Source of the DNA: Anseranas semipalmata
Taxonomy: Eukaryota; Chordata; Aves; Anseriformes; Anseranatidae
Length of the DNA: 64,000 nucleotides
Reading direction: 5' to 3'
Assembly (NCBI GenBank): GCA_013399115.1
Contig: VXAA01000123.1
Location: forward strand, 191,230 to 255,229
In this document: piece after piece, positions 23,401 through 37,648 of the stretch
Numbering within the stretch: position 1 is the stretch's first letter
How the letters are laid out: each line of letters opens with the position of its first letter
Translations under genes and position numbers: made by a program
The notes under the pieces: model-generated
What the model saw: the letters and a program-made list of their open reading frames with translations, nothing else
Databases searched by the model: none
What the model was told of the DNA's origin: nothing

Positions 23401-25145
23401 AACATCAGTCTTTCCTAATCTAGTGGATCACTTCTTGGTTTGTTATCATTTGTGTGACAGTACATTTGGCACATGAAAGGTTTGTCACTTTGGCAAATGG
23501 ACCTGGAAAGTTTGATCATCACTCCCTGGAGGAAGTACTTATCCTTTTATCTAAGGAATGATCGTTCCTTTTGGATGTCTAAGGATAAAGAGATAATAGC
23601 TAGGAAACTAGACAGATCGTACGGGGACCTTCTCAGGACAATTAGATACTGTGGCTTCTCTTTCATGTTGCCCTTTCTAACTTTGTAAAAAGGCATTCTG
23701 CTTAATACTGGATGATTAATACTACTGTCTTTTTTTTTTTCTTCAGTGTGTTCGAAGGAATGTTGTGTTTAATAATAGCCAGATGTTTGTTTTGTTGAGG
23801 GTTAAAACTTTATACTGACAAAAAAAAGGGTATAGCATTTCTTACTTCCTCTTCTGAAAGTCAGTCCTGCTCTCTCTCTTCCTTATTCTCTTCCCAATTT
23901 TCTTTTTCTTCTACTTTTCATGGCCTTTTACATTGTCAGCCTCCCTCTGCTACCACCTGCCTTCCACCTTCTGTCCAACACAAAAAATTGCTGCTTAAAC
24001 AGTAAACTCATTGGCTGTTAAGTCAGTTTAGTTGCCTCTTCATAATTTTAATTTCATCTGTGTTCATAGTGAAAGTGGTCAGATCTTTGGAGGCCTGCAA
24101 CACCAAGAGTGTAGAAAGTACCATGTCAGCTAGGAAGATAAGAGACTAGAACAACTGTTCTATTTTTGCCATTGCCCACTATTTGGATGGTTAAGAAGGA
24201 AATCCTGTTACTTGCATGCTATTACATAGGAATACTTGAGCTTTTTTTCAGGTAAGAGTAGCTCTTATCATGTATACAGGACTTGAGAAATGTTCTTGCC
24301 TCTATTTTCTTGTTCCTGCAGGCTGTGCTTTCAAACATTTGCACTGTTTAGGGGGGGAAGGCTTTCTAAGTTTCTTGACCACTTCAGTTCTCTCTCTTTC
24401 CTGCCCTATCTGACCAAACAGACAGGCTGGTAACTGCAGCATACCACGTGGCTAATCAGCCTCTCAGCCAGTGTACCTCTTCAGTGTCTGCTCTATATGA
24501 TAACTTCAATCCTTTGCTTATTTAGTGGTAAGTTAGACTTCTGTAACTACTCCTGCTGACATAAAAATGTGTCCTTATCAGTATTAAAATAGTCCAAGAG
24601 CAGAACTGTTGCTTTAGGCACATTTCTTGCCACTGTGTTGGCTAATGAACCTTGAATGAAAGTAAGATGGCCAGTGACTTTGAAGTAGGAGCTGTTAGCC
24701 AAGTGTTGTAGAAGTGTAGTCTTTATTTATTTTGTATGTTAATCTGCACTTGTGACTCTGAGCAGAAGAGCTGCAACACAGCAGGTTTTATAAGCAGTGG
24801 CTTAACCAGTTTCTAGTATCTTAAAACTCTTATTTAAACTGACTGGTTCTGCACACAGGTCAGAAACCTGTTGTCATTGATCATTACATGCTATGCATAT
24901 TGTATGTTCATTTATATGGATTGTTCTAATAGTGCTTGTGTGTATTATGCTACATTACCATATTATATATATATGTATGTATGTATTGCATGAGGTTTAA
25001 TTTTTTTTTTTGTATTGTCATTTTTGTATTCACACAGTGCCTCATGTATCTATTTGCATATTGCAAGAAATTGTTTCAAAGCAGTGATTGGAAACAAGTG
25101 GGGATAAGAACTCCTCGCTGTAGGTTCTGATGTTTCTGAAGTATT
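17461..25145 (+). other. AT-rich DNA after PPM1F: possible long 3' UTR or intergenic
   Basis: No gene, RNA gene or clear transposon is seen over 7.7 kb. It contains AU-rich patches (about 17700-17770), a run of 17 T (19874-19890), and AATAAA at 22927, 23053 and 23118. The lack of clear repeats and the strong polyadenylation context at 25146 leave open a very long PPM1F 3' UTR. Confidence 0.5.
19874..19890. repeat. Homopolymer run of 17 T
   Basis: An uninterrupted T run in AT-rich non-coding DNA, with no recognisable retroposon body. Confidence 0.9.
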
Positions 25146-25151
25146 AATAAA
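25146..25151 (+). terminator. Strong candidate distal polyadenylation signal
   Basis: AATAAA is followed after about 15 bases by GTGATTTG and a GU/U-rich run (GTGTTGTTTGTTTC), the typical arrangement of a used poly(A) site. It could end a PPM1F isoform with an 8.3 kb 3' UTR or an unannotated non-coding transcript. Confidence 0.4.
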
Positions 25152-27381
25152 GCATAGTGATTTGAAGTGTTGTTTGTTTCTTTTCTTCAATGTATTTTTC
25201 ATTTTAATCCTTCAAGTACCTGGATCCACAGTGGTCATATTGCATTATCTTTGAGGGGTTTCCCTGTCATACTAGTGAATGTCACCAAATCCTCCTTTCT
25301 TCCATAGGGTCTTTCTGGGAGGAGGGACCAGTGGAAGCACTAGAAGGAAACAATCCTTGGGATCACAGAGCATGCTTACTTGAAAAGGTGTTGTTACTAA
25401 AGCCATCTTAGAAATGGCCTGTGTATCTCTAATTCATTGATCTGAGCTAAGTTTTCTTTCATTCTTCTTGCCAGCTACCAACAATAATAACGCAGGGTAA
25501 GTTTGGCCTACTATCCAATGTCTTACAGTAATGGGTTAATGATCGGAAAATCCCTGTTTCAGCAGAGGTGGTGACAATTTGTTGTTGACTTGCATACTTG
25601 TTAAAGAAATGGTCTGGAAGCACATAGGGTTAATTTACTGCAGAGCATAGAGGAGGTTTTGAGAAGGATGGTAATGTTCAAAATACAACGATGGCTTGGA
25701 AGCTAAGCTGGTCTGTGATGGTTTCTGAAGTGCTGGTGTTCATTTGCTCAGGAAAGGAAGATGTAAGGACAACAGGACAGAGATAACACTTAACAAAAAG
25801 CAAGCTCTGACAGACTTGAGAATCTGAGATAGGCAGCCTTCTAGGCAGCTTGTCTAAATGCTATTGCATTTATCCTAGTGAAGAAGAAATATAAAGTCTA
25901 GTAAGAGGCCAGGATGCTGCATCAGAGGGAAGCAGATAAGGTATTTCTTGAAATACAAAAGTAAGGATCGGGATATTTGAACATACTTCAGATCAGACCT
26001 CATACCTCCTGGAAATATCTTCTTTTTCATGGTTCTAAATGTTGTTGTTTTTTATTTATTTTATTTAAAAATTTTTAATAAGAATGACGGGTGAAAATTT
26101 GCTTGTAATAATCTCTAGAAAAGTAGTAAATTCTCAGAAAAGTGTAAGTTGGGGATTTGCTTGGCCAGCTTTAGCAGTAGTTTCCTAACCCATGATTTTC
26201 TTAGCTCACTAGGGAGCATAAGCAACAGTTAATTGCTGCTGTTCTTTCATGAGTATGTAAAGCAACTATAGGAATCCATCATCCAGGTAACTTCACAATC
26301 CAAAAGCAGCTACAGCTGCTCTTTGCTGATAACAACACAGAGCTGGACTAAATTATTCCAGTGTGTTGTAGGCATCTTTGGTACTTCCTCGCAAAGGGTG
26401 TTGTCTTCCTGTAGATCTGAGCTCATTCCAGCTGCAGTTAGCTGGCATTTGAAGAGAAAAGAACTGAACATGACTATTGTTTCCCCTTGCTGGTGTCCAA
26501 CGTTGGCTTTTCTGTCTCCTTTTAATTAGTAGAAGGTGAAAGCCAGGCATTGCTGATTCTTTTTGGCTATGCAATCTTACTCATGAGTGTTTTCTTTCTC
26601 ATTTAGCGTATCTCCAATAGACCATGTGTTCAAAATGGGGCTCATAGCCAACCTTCTGCTCTGTGGTATCAGTCATCTGCAGTTCTCTGTTTCTGGTGGA
26701 TTTGAGCAAGAAGCAATCAATAATCCCATGAAAATTAATATAAAACTTTGATTTAAAGCTACATGAAGCTGAACTTGGATGCCACTGATGAGGTTCAATG
26801 CATCTAAACATACAGTTCATGACATAGAAGCATTATCCACCTCAATTGTTTGACCGAGCAATAACAAATCTTCCTGTCCTGTTTAACTGCCCCCACGTAT
26901 GTTTCTTTACAGACAATGTGCAGTAAAATCTGCTGCCACTCATTTCCCAGGCTGTAGAAAGTAATGAAGTAACAGTGGTGATGAGGCAGATGTTTCTGTT
27001 TCAGCCTGAATTGGTGATTGTTACAACACAAATGAGGACTATTTAATTCTCCTAGAGCTGCTCGGTTGGCCTTGACTAGTATTTGCTGGTTTCATCCAGG
27101 TTCTCTAGGAAACTTTACTGAGGGTTGCTAATCAGAAATCAATTCTTCAGGTCTGACAGATCGGTCTGGAAATGCCTGTCCCCTATATCTGGGAAACAGA
27201 GTGAGCAGCAGTGCTTCGTCATAGACTAGAAGCACTTTAAGAAATATGGGCTTTCCTGTAGAAATGTAGGAGATTTCACAGTTCTCTGCTCATTGGCGAG
27301 GGCCAGACAAAGAATTTTCTTTGTCTAGGTCAAGATTGCTATTCAACTAGCCCTGATGTAGATTACAGGCTTTCATGTTAA

Positions 27382-27403
27382 TCTCTCTCTCTCTCTCTCT
27401 CTC
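27382..27403. repeat. (TC)11 microsatellite followed by a T-rich run
   Basis: Eleven uninterrupted TC units are followed by CATTTTTTTTTTTC. Simple repeat in intergenic DNA. Confidence 0.95.
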
Positions 27404-30400
27404 ATTTTTTTTTTTCTTTTGAAGAAATCAAGCATAATCTTGCATATGTCATGCAGAAAGTCACTTCTAAATTTTGTAGAGACTGTAATGGGTATTAACC
27501 ACCTGTTTCAACAAACCGATAGTGCAGTTTTATATATGCAACCATGCCAATGTCTTATGGTCAACATCCCTTATATAATGTTTTTTCAATGTGTTTAATC
27601 TGCTCTTGAACTTTTCTGTTTTGGATATCTTACAAAATCTATTACCTGTTGCACTATGGCTAATTCCTCACGTCTTGTTAGATGCTTTCTAATACTTCTT
27701 AACTCCAGTAAAAAAAAAAAAAAAAGTTTTGAAGTTTGGGTTTGCCACATTCTCATGTTATTATGTTGAGCTGTTTGGAAAGAATCTTAAGTTCTCATTA
27801 GAATGAGAAAATATTTAAATGTTTAAATGGTGCAGCTGTTATCAAGCCTTCAGATATAAGTAGCTCTTGGAAGGAAATATTTTGAACATGCCTTGACAAA
27901 TGTAAACCTGCTCACTTTATGCAGGAGTTCACCGTATGCTTGAGGCATATTATAAGGCAAAAACAAGTCTTTTGCATAGCCTGAAAGAAAAATTCTAGCT
28001 ATGCTGTGGTGGGCCAGACTAGCTATAGTACTTAAGTGTGCAGTTTGGTGATGTTCTATATTCTCTGAAAAAGATTGTACGAACAGTAGAAAAAGACTTA
28101 CTTTCCCACATCATGTTCTAGGCTGTAGAGTAAGCACTTCCAGGAACCAGCCTGTGACCTTCTTCTACCCAGCCTGACTTTTCTGTGTAGATCTACGGTC
28201 TCTGAGTCCTTGCAAGTGACAGGGAACTGCTCCTATCTCAAGGTAAGGCAGGAGGGTCTCTGTATGGAAAAAGCCATCTGTTCTGCGGGTGTGTGAATGC
28301 TCTTTCAGGTCTTTGTGTTTCTGCCCCTAGAGGGCTCCCTCTTTCCTTTGGCCAAAGCAAAACAAAGGCGATAGGGAAAGATACCTATGTTGTCCTCTAC
28401 CACAAGTTGTCCAAAAGAGCCCGCTGCGTGCTGCGTCATTCCCTTATTATTTCTATCTTGTTAGCCACTGGAAAGCTGAGTCAGAAAAATGCGTGGTAAT
28501 GCCTTCTTTCCTACTCCATATCTTTTAAGAAGTTGCACTGATTCTGGCACTAACTCTGTGTTTCATTTTCTTACTGGCTAAAATTCAAGTAGTTGGTTCA
28601 GGATGGGATGCAGCTTGTCCAACGCCAGATCTCCGATAATGGCCAACAGCAGTAATTTGGGGACTGTGCAAAAAGCCTTTTACACGAGAGGCAGGAGAGT
28701 GGTAATTCATAAAGAGTGACTAAGAGGGACTAAGCCACTATGGGTTAGTATAATGTTCCTTTTTGCATCTCAGACAAAATCAAAAAAAAAAATAAAATCT
28801 GAAGTCTTGTTTGTCTTAACATAAGATATGAAAGATATTCCTCTGTGTGTGTTTATCAGCCTACCTGAGAGACCTCTCTTTTAGTCTACAGCCCAGCTCC
28901 TTTACAAAACGAAATGCTGGTGTCAGTGTGGGGAAAGGAAAAAAAAAAAACAACAATAGAACAGAAGACACTCCAGGTTTTCTGTATAATTAATTATAGT
29001 AATTTTAAATCTTGTGCAAAGTCTTTGCTTGAAGAAGTTCTAAGTTATAATTAAGCCAAGTTGCTAACGATGGATCTAATTGTTGGGTTACAGACAGGCG
29101 CAGGTAATGCGAGTTGGGCCACTGACATCAGATATTTCACCCAATTGCTTTCTGTTGATGCAGCTAATTCCACACAACTGTTCCAGCAGCTGGAATGACT
29201 GGCATGAGGTGAAGCCTGGATGCCTGTCAAGAGTTCTCCCTGGCAAACTTAACTGGCCAAATGTCATTGGTCTTTAAAGGTACCGTGTCCTTAGTGTTGG
29301 CTCTCCAAAGATTTCTGGGAGCACTGCTCTTGTTGAACCCCTGATATCGAGGCACTTGAGATGGAAGAATTAATTAGATGCTGAAATGGCTCTGCAATTT
29401 CTGCCTTTTTTGTCATATCAGTCACGTGAAATCTCACGTTTCTGAAGAAAAGAAGCGTGCTGTTGAGGCAAAGGTTAAATTCAACAGTGTAGTCAGGCTT
29501 TGTTGTTGCATTGGTGAGTCTGCTTTTAAAAATAAAGAAATCCTTGCTCTGTCTTTCTGTCCCATCCTTCTTTGGATTTTCATCCCCAAGATATGGAGAA
29601 TGTCACATCGTACGTGGAAAGACCTTTCTTTTACTGCAGAACTAAAGCTGAATGCCTGTATTGGTAACTGATGAGAATACTGTGTAAACATCCAAACTTG
29701 GACATCCACTATTAAAGTTACATCTAAAGCCTGAATATGGGGTGCTTGGAAGTTCCCAGGTGAACCATTGAGACAACCTTCCTGCTACAGAGTGCAGTGT
29801 ATACTTATTAGGGGATTTTGAGGAAAGTGTTTCACATTCTTGTTTTTCAACTGACATTAACACCTTTGAAAAATAGTTTCATCTAAATTTATTTTCTCAT
29901 TATGTTCTTTCTCATGGAAATATTTAAAAGGCTGTTCTTTGCCGTAATTGTAGCATCTCAATTTGTTTTGGTTTTGTCTGCTTTCTAAGGTAAAGGAATT
30001 ATGGATCTATATTCTCAATCTTAAATCCCTTTGTAACTGGTAGCTGTTACTTATTTATTCATTTATTTGATAGTGCTAGAGAAAGATGAGGAAATGGCTA
30101 GCTTTTTCAGGGTAAAAAAGAGAGGGGATCCAAGCAATTTAGTATCTTTTAAGTAGTTTAAGAAAAGGCTAATGAATAAATTGTAATAGAAATACTAATG
30201 CAAACTGTTCATTTCTTCCCCCTACTAATAATCACCTTTTGTAATGGGAAGATATGTTGCAAAAGCCTGCCGTTACCATCAGAAAATTGTCTTCTAATAT
30301 TTTCTTGTTAATGAAATTTTAAGTCAATGAGCTGTTCCCAAATAGTAATAGGCCAAGCCAGGATGTGCATTAGCAGGCTAATGGCAGGCATCCTGCCTTG

Positions 30401-30489
30401 CTGAAGGCAGTGCGTCTCATGGCAGTCCTCTAGGAGCTGGCTACATCACTTGGAGCACTTAATACTGGCTCTGCTAAAGCACTTTTTGT

Positions 30490-30620
30490 CCTCCCATCAT
30501 CTCCTCTGGGAGACTACTCCATTGACTAATAGATCTCACTGTCAGGAAGTCTTTCCTGTTCTTCAGTCTTACTGATCTCCGTTCCAATACATATAACTGT
30601 AACTTCTTTGACTACTCTTT
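30490..30620 (-). mobile_element. Degraded CR1/L3-like LINE fragment
   Basis: The text around TCTCACTGTCAGGAAGTC and TTTCCTGTTCTTCAGTC resembles the reverse complement of the 3' part of old CR1/L3 LINEs as I remember them. Divergence is high and the ends are approximate. No reading frame remains. Confidence 0.4.
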
Positions 30621-33600
30621 AATGAAATATTAATAAAGACAAAAAGCCATCACATTTATATTCATATCAAAAATGGAAACTAATCTGTTTTTCACTCTTC
30701 GTTGTAAAACTTGTAGAACTGACTGTTCTACAGTTTTTAGTTAAATGCTGCCTGCATACATTTCAGGCTGATGGCAGCAGGGTCTGGAAATTGGCTAGCA
30801 TAAATCCACTCATAAATAAAACTACCGGGATTTGGAATCTGTCAGTGACCGATGTGTGTGCCTGTGACATGTACAAAAGCTGGCAGCTAATGAAAGCAGA
30901 GCTGAGCTTCTCAGGGCTCAAGGGAAGTTTGCGAAGTTGCACAATGCACTAGTTGAGATGTCACAGGGAAGCCAAGGGCTAGGGGTGTGGAAAGAAGACC
31001 ACTGGGGCTGCATTTTGCAAGGAAAATGGTGTCAGTATGACAGCAGCCTGCAAAGCTCTCTGGCTTGAGCAGTAGGAGCTGCTTCCAGCCATCGCCGGCT
31101 GCCGAGAGAGACTGGTGTGCAGGAAGTAGCCGGGGAGAGGTTTTCACAAGGACCTGTTGTTTGGTTGCTCAGATTATATCAGTGTTCTGGCTATTGAGAG
31201 GGATTTGGCCTTTTTGCTTGCAGCTTTATTTATTTTTGCCTGTTCTCAATTCTCTTTGTGAATACCAATATTCTGAGTCACCCAGAACGATTTCTGCCTT
31301 CATTAGAGATTCCTTCCAGCTCCCCTTCAACTGCCTGTAGGCTGTTGCCTGCCCCTGCCTCCCCCTGTGCACTTTGCTGCACGGATTTAGCTCTCAGTAT
31401 TCTATCACTCATCAATTCCTGCAGCTCTGGCAGTTGAATACCTTCATCCATACTAAACTGTATTGTACCTTTGGTTCTTTGCACAACTTGCTTTCTTCAC
31501 GTGACCTGTTCTGTACTGTCCCTGCTGCTACTGAAGTGTGTTTTCAAGCACTTGAGATGTGGTATAAGGCCATAGTTTATCCTCAGCCTACAGTAGCTGT
31601 GCTTAGAGCTAATCAAGGGAAATGGTTAAACGAGGAAACTGGGCATCCAGATCTGTTCCTGTTACACTGTGTCCTCTGTGTCATCCTGGATAAACCCATT
31701 TACCTACTTGTTTCTTTGACATACCTTGGTGTTTAAATTGTCTACAATATCTACACCACGCAAACAGGGTTACATTTCTAGAAACCTAAATTAAAAGATG
31801 CAATATAAATTAGAAGTAATTGTATAGTTCTTTAATGGATATTCCTATATGAGTTGCTGACCTCTGTGGTTCTCAAAAGCTTGTGTATAAGGAATCTGCA
31901 AATCAATAAGGAAAATAACCTGGAATGGAGGATGGGTCTCTTATTACAGTGCTGAGTGTCGATACAGTAGATGTCTTAATGCTAATTAATGACTGTCCCT
32001 AATGGTATTCAAACAATGTACATTTGCTTTAGCTTTTTTCAAAGTCCAGATAAGCTGCTCCGAGCTCTCTTAATGATGTGAATTATTTAACGCTCATTTG
32101 TATGCAGTATGCTCCTGCTTTGAAAGTACTTCACAGAATTCAAGCCAAATTCAGCCTTGCAGCTCCACTGAAGTCAATGCTTGTCTGTGCATCTGTCGGT
32201 CGCTTTTATTTTTGTTTTTGCTTGAAGAGTTAACTTCTTGTTGCGCTGATTTTATTTTATTTTTTAAGTTAATATCTGCAAAGGGTTTTAGTCACCCTTC
32301 TCTCCTCCCTGGTAAAGTAGCTGTAAGTACAAATGCGGTTCTGTTGATTCTCTCATCTCTCTCTTAAGCCCTGCAAAAGGAGGACAAGCTAAGCAGAAAA
32401 TATTTTGGTTTTGTTTTCTTTCCTTTCCACTACTTTGCACTGCCTAAGCACAGTTTTGCTGATATATGGCACTTTTCCTAAAAACCATCCTGCAAAGAAT
32501 CTCTGCCTGCCATCTGATGTATGCAAGAAACTGAGCTCCTGCCTGTGGCCTATTTCTAGGTTAACACAACATGAACTGATGGAGGCCCAAGTCATGTACA
32601 ATTCTGCAGGTTAGTTATGCTCAGTATGACCATGTAAGGATGCACTTTCTTATGGCTGATAGCAATATGGTGTGGGAGCCTGAGCTGATATTTTGAATAA
32701 AAGTAGATGCTGTAAGGTGGAACAGGCGTTCTTAGTTCAGACATATACTCATATTTTTGTATTTGACATTATAACTGACATTTTTGACATTATTCTTTCA
32801 ATGTAATTTTTAACTCGGCCCCACTATGTTTTTAACGTGCACACTAAAAGAAAGAAAATCATCTGCAATCATATCGTTCACTCCGCCTGGGTAATGGGTA
32901 GGGGTGTGATTTTGAGGCTTCCAGCACAGACCTACAACTCTTTACTGCCTGCACAGAGTAAGTGGGAGTAATGGAAAAGCATCCTTTCTAAATGTACATG
33001 TCACTAGAATGGGCAGAGATGTTTCTTGTCAGCTGTTAGATATTTGCTGGCAGCACAGGGATGAGTGTTGAGACGTGGGAATAATGGGTTCATTTCCAAG
33101 CTGTACAGCGGATGAATCTAGATGCCCTGTTGCCCTATTTTATATAACGTTATTATGGAACATGACTGCTTCCCCTCTCCCTTTCCTGTAGCACAGTTCT
33201 CCAGCTTCGGGCCTGTGTTCATTTTGATCTCTACAACATGGCTGCTTCCCCCCCAGCTCCTCCCTCCTAGCTGCTTGCCCATCCCTTTTGGCCTGCATCT
33301 CTCTTCCCTCTCTCCTGCTGGGGATGGCTGTAATCCCTGTAGGAATGTGGCCCACAGGCCTCTGCAGGACTTGGGCGTGTGACTCCAGGGAGCCTCTGAT
33401 GGTGAATGCAAAGCAGGAAAAAGCAATCTTGTGTCACCTGGCAGCACAGGGAGGGAAGAGCTGGGGATCTGTGGGCTGTTCAGTGTGCTTGGCTCTCCAG
33501 CCATCTCATCAGACAGAAAAATAGAGGCTAGACTTTTCGGCTGCATGTGTTATTTCCCTATTCATTGTGTCTGGGTGATGTATTCTCTGCCTGTGGTTTT

Positions 33601-33606
33601 AATAAA
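33601..33606 (+). terminator. Isolated AATAAA after a GC-richer block
   Basis: AATAAATGTC is followed by a TCTTTC run, closing a GC-richer, open-frame-containing block (33120-33600). It might be the 3' end of an unannotated non-coding RNA, but there is no supporting splice site or promoter. Confidence 0.2.
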
Positions 33607-36061
33607 TGTCTTTCTAAGCTACTTTCTGCTTCAGCCCCCCTTGGGATAGCTCTTTCCAACTCAGCTGCATCAGTATGCTGAAGATGTTAAGTTGAACGTG
33701 TGGAACGGGAAAAAGGAGAACTTCACATAGAGCATCTAAGGAAGCTTTAACTTTAACCATATCTCTGTGAAGCTGCTGTACATTACACAAGCCTCACCTG
33801 AAGTTTAAGTTGCACAAAGCTCTTTCACTTAATCATATTAACTCTTCCTCCCTTTCCTTTTTGTATTTATATATCCACAGAGCATTCAAAAGTGTTTGCA
33901 AGGAGAATCCTAACAACTGCTAGGACACAAATTTGTGCTGGGTTCTAATAAGGCTTTGCAAGTAGGATGTTACTGTGTTTTAGAGCATCCTGAAAATTTC
34001 AACAGGGATATAGGAAAAAAAAATCGTTCTGTGTTTGGAAACTAAATTTTGTTCTACATAGTAAGCACCCATCTTAACCCTGCTAGAGCTGAACAACCCC
34101 CTTTTCTAGCAGAAACCAGAGTTGTTGTTAATTAATGTCTTGCTGAAAACTAAGTCTTTGCCATCTGTTCCGCCCCCTCACTACGAATGCCACTCTCATT
34201 ATGTTGATTATGTAATTAAAAAAGAAAATATATTTTGGTAGAGTGCTGCATAGGCATCTGTGCTGATTCTTCTGTTCCTATTCACTGCCCCCTGCCCCCC
34301 ATCCCATACAAAAAGGAAAAGACAATTGTTTGACTTGCCAGTAGCTTTATACTGAAGCTGCAGCACTGGCTGCCAGACGGGTGCACGTCATGGGAGCAGC
34401 CACTTGAATCCTGCTGTGTTTGAGCTGCAAGTCCTTCGGAAACCCTGGTTATTAGGTTCATGAGAAATCTGTGGCAGGAAGCTGCCCCTTAAGCTGAAGC
34501 TGCTTTAAGTTCTTGTGATGGGTTAACTTGAATCCAGATCAAGAAAAGTGAAAAGAAAGAGGCCTGGCTACTTTATAAGTGATAGCATGACCTCTGAGAT
34601 CAGCGAGGCTGCTCAAGTTACAAATATGGCCTATGTCTATCTAAGGGTGGAGGAAGAGAAAAAGAGGAGGGGTAGCTTTCCTGTAAGTGGGTTAGAGCAA
34701 TTACTGAGGTCTTTTACAGCAAATGAAGTTGTCAGTGTGAGTCACATTCCCTTTTTTTCTCTCACTGCCAAGTTTTAAGCAGTAACCAGACAGAGGGAGA
34801 AAAAAAAGGGAAAAGTAACAATGGAGAAAAGTTGAACTGAAGCAACCCTTCATTCAGGGTATTGTTTGACATTTTAGTTCTGATTGTACATAGAGATAAA
34901 GGATCTATAAATATCCTGTCTGCTGAAATTCCTTATCACAACATCGCCTGTCAGCTGAACAAATAGGTTAGGTTCTCCAAATACTACATAATTACATATG
35001 TAAATACAAAATTACTGATTATATCCCTGCACCACATGGCATGGAGGCCTGATCACTGGAAGGGACATTAACCTTTTCTGTTTTACTGAGAGATGCCCCA
35101 GCCTCAGGAGAGCAAATGGCACATACAGCTGTTACTGCTGAATTGGTGCAAGCTCCAAGACTGGACTGAACTAAGCAACGAGATATTTATCTGGCTAACA
35201 AGACTAGATGAAAGCATCTTCTGATGCTTTTGAAAGTATCTTAGCATTTAGTTCTGTTTAACAAATGGCTGGAAGCTTTTCTTCTCTGCTTTAGAGCTTT
35301 TAATGAAGCATTGTGATTCCCATTGTGGTCGATTGTTTGACACTTTTATTATTACTGGTATGCATAGCGTTTTTTAATGTTTGACAGCTGGAGAAAGAAG
35401 TATTTTGTGCATTCAAACTTTCAGTACAAAGCTGCTGTTTTCCATTCTGCCTTTGCCTTTGTCTTTTATTCTTGCTGATGCAAATCAACGAAAGACCGAA
35501 CAGATGAAATTACGTTTGTTTACTTTGTACTTGATAATAAGACACAGCCAGCCTTTTATACAAGACAGAAATAGGGGATATGAATGTTTCTACAGTATTT
35601 CTAGAAAGGTTTTTTTTTCTTACAATATAAAGGCATTTATTTGTTTCTTACTCCTTGATTTATAAGATAATGTGCACTTCCTAATGTACGTGGAATAAGA
35701 ATGGAGCAATGAATGATAGTTAGCAATCGATTCCATTTGAAAAGCTCACAGCTCATTATTTTTATTAATTCAACAGTATAAATGATCATAGCACATCACA
35801 AAATAAACACACCAAGATACCTCTGTCCTTCACAGAAGAACTGCCTCTGATCGTTGTGTATTTATATATAGCTATACAAAACACAAAACAGTCCACTCCA
35901 TCAGCTTTAGCTTTACACACATGTAAATGTTATCAGGTACTGGCTTTGATACATGGGTACGATACTGGAAAGAAACAAGCACTGAGAGGCAGGGCTGCAG
36001 AAATCGGATACCCATGATTGTTTTGGTAAGTAATGCGCATGTCTTGTGGATTGTGTAATAC

Positions 36062-36080
36062 TTTTTTTTTTTTTTTTTTT
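36062..36080. repeat. Homopolymer run of 19 T
   Basis: An uninterrupted T run with no recognisable retroposon next to it. Confidence 0.9.
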
Positions 36081-37648
36081 GAATGCTTGTCCCGAGAAAG
36101 GAGGCCTGCATTTGTCTGTCTGGCTTGTGCAGTGTGCTTGCAAGCAGAAAGGTCCTGGACTGGGAGTACATTTCTAGATGTCAGTAGCTGCAGCAGAAAG
36201 ATTTTGGGAGGGGTGAAAGGCAGAAACGGGAGAGGAAGATGATGAGCGGAAAGGAGGTGGTAAGGAAGGCACTATAAAACTGCTCTCATGATGACTGTTT
36301 TCTGCATTTCAGCCAGAAAGGACAAAAGGGCAGCAAGGGATGGGAAAGGCAACAGAGGTGTCTGAAGGCTTTTCAGCGGTGTAGCCACATCTCCCTGTTT
36401 CACAGACAAAACTAGACTTACAGAGTGTTATCACATGGCAGCTGAGCCAAATCTAATGAATTGCTGGTATCAAAAAGGACAGTTCTGCTCCCGGCCTTGC
36501 TGCTTTCTTTGTACAGGTCTGGTGCTAGTCTGGCCACTTTGATGAGTTTATGCAGCTCAATAAACTGTAAGAAAATTAATTCAGCAAAAAATAATGAAGT
36601 ACCAGCCCAGGAGGGAAGGAGGGTCAGACACTGTGAGAATCAAAACTGGAGCTGCGATGAGCGGGAGAGGTATGGATGTCAGATTTTTGCGGCGGATTTG
36701 GGGTGCGCTGGAGGATGCCTTGCTGCTACCTTACACCTAACCTCCCACTGCATCTCCTAGGTGGTGCCTCCCTAAAAAGGGCGTGAGATGAACACAGACT
36801 GATCAAGAAAGATGCCTGGACAGGTGAAGGGAGGCAATCCAGAAGCGCCAGTCCACACAGCAGAGAAGGGAATGAACTGTAGTGGGACTGCAGGAGCCCA
36901 GGAGGGTGTTGTCATGGGTAAGAGTAGTGGAAGAGGAACCAAGGAGGAGACAGGACATGTTCAGAGTGACCGCAGAAGGCTGCTGCAACAAGCACTGAGA
37001 AAATGCTGGAATACAGGGCAATGGTCCCATCTTGCTAATCCAGCTCTTAAAGGGTTTTTCTAATGTATCTGGGTAGCAGGCCCTGAAGGAGGAGTCCTGT
37101 TTATCTCCCTTACTTAGGTATACATTTCTCCAAATTGGAATTTGATAAGAGGACAGCTGCTGCATTTTTATTATTTGAGACAAGTGGCAGTAAAAGCTGT
37201 TCAGAGTTCATGATGGAAATGTATCCGATATTGGCATTTATCCAGCTGCACTTCACAAAGGTAAATGGGACATGAGAGTGGTATGCTGCCCCCTTTTAAT
37301 CCATTTTCTGTAGAAGGGGGTACTTTGCCTCTCTGCAGGAAAGGCCAGCATAGCTACTGTGCTAATAAACACTCATTTCTCACTGCAGCATATGGGCTTC
37401 CCAGACTCATAAATCCAAGCAGTCTGTAGTTGAATTACAATTAAATATCCACACACATTTCCATACCATGGTCTGGTGCGCAAGGCATAGGCCTAAGTGG
37501 CTGGACATCTGCTGTCTGCTCTCTGCACATACTGTTTGGCAGAGCATAATTACTTAATCTTACTCTACCTCCATTAATGGTACCTGTAAAACTGGATGCA
37601 GAGCATCATCCTGCAGGTGTTTTGGCATATTCTTCAAGAAGAGCAGCA

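Noticed and set aside
33118..33546. 142-residue minus-strand open frame
   Set aside because: Composition-driven; overlapping frames exist on both strands and none shows a known family signature.
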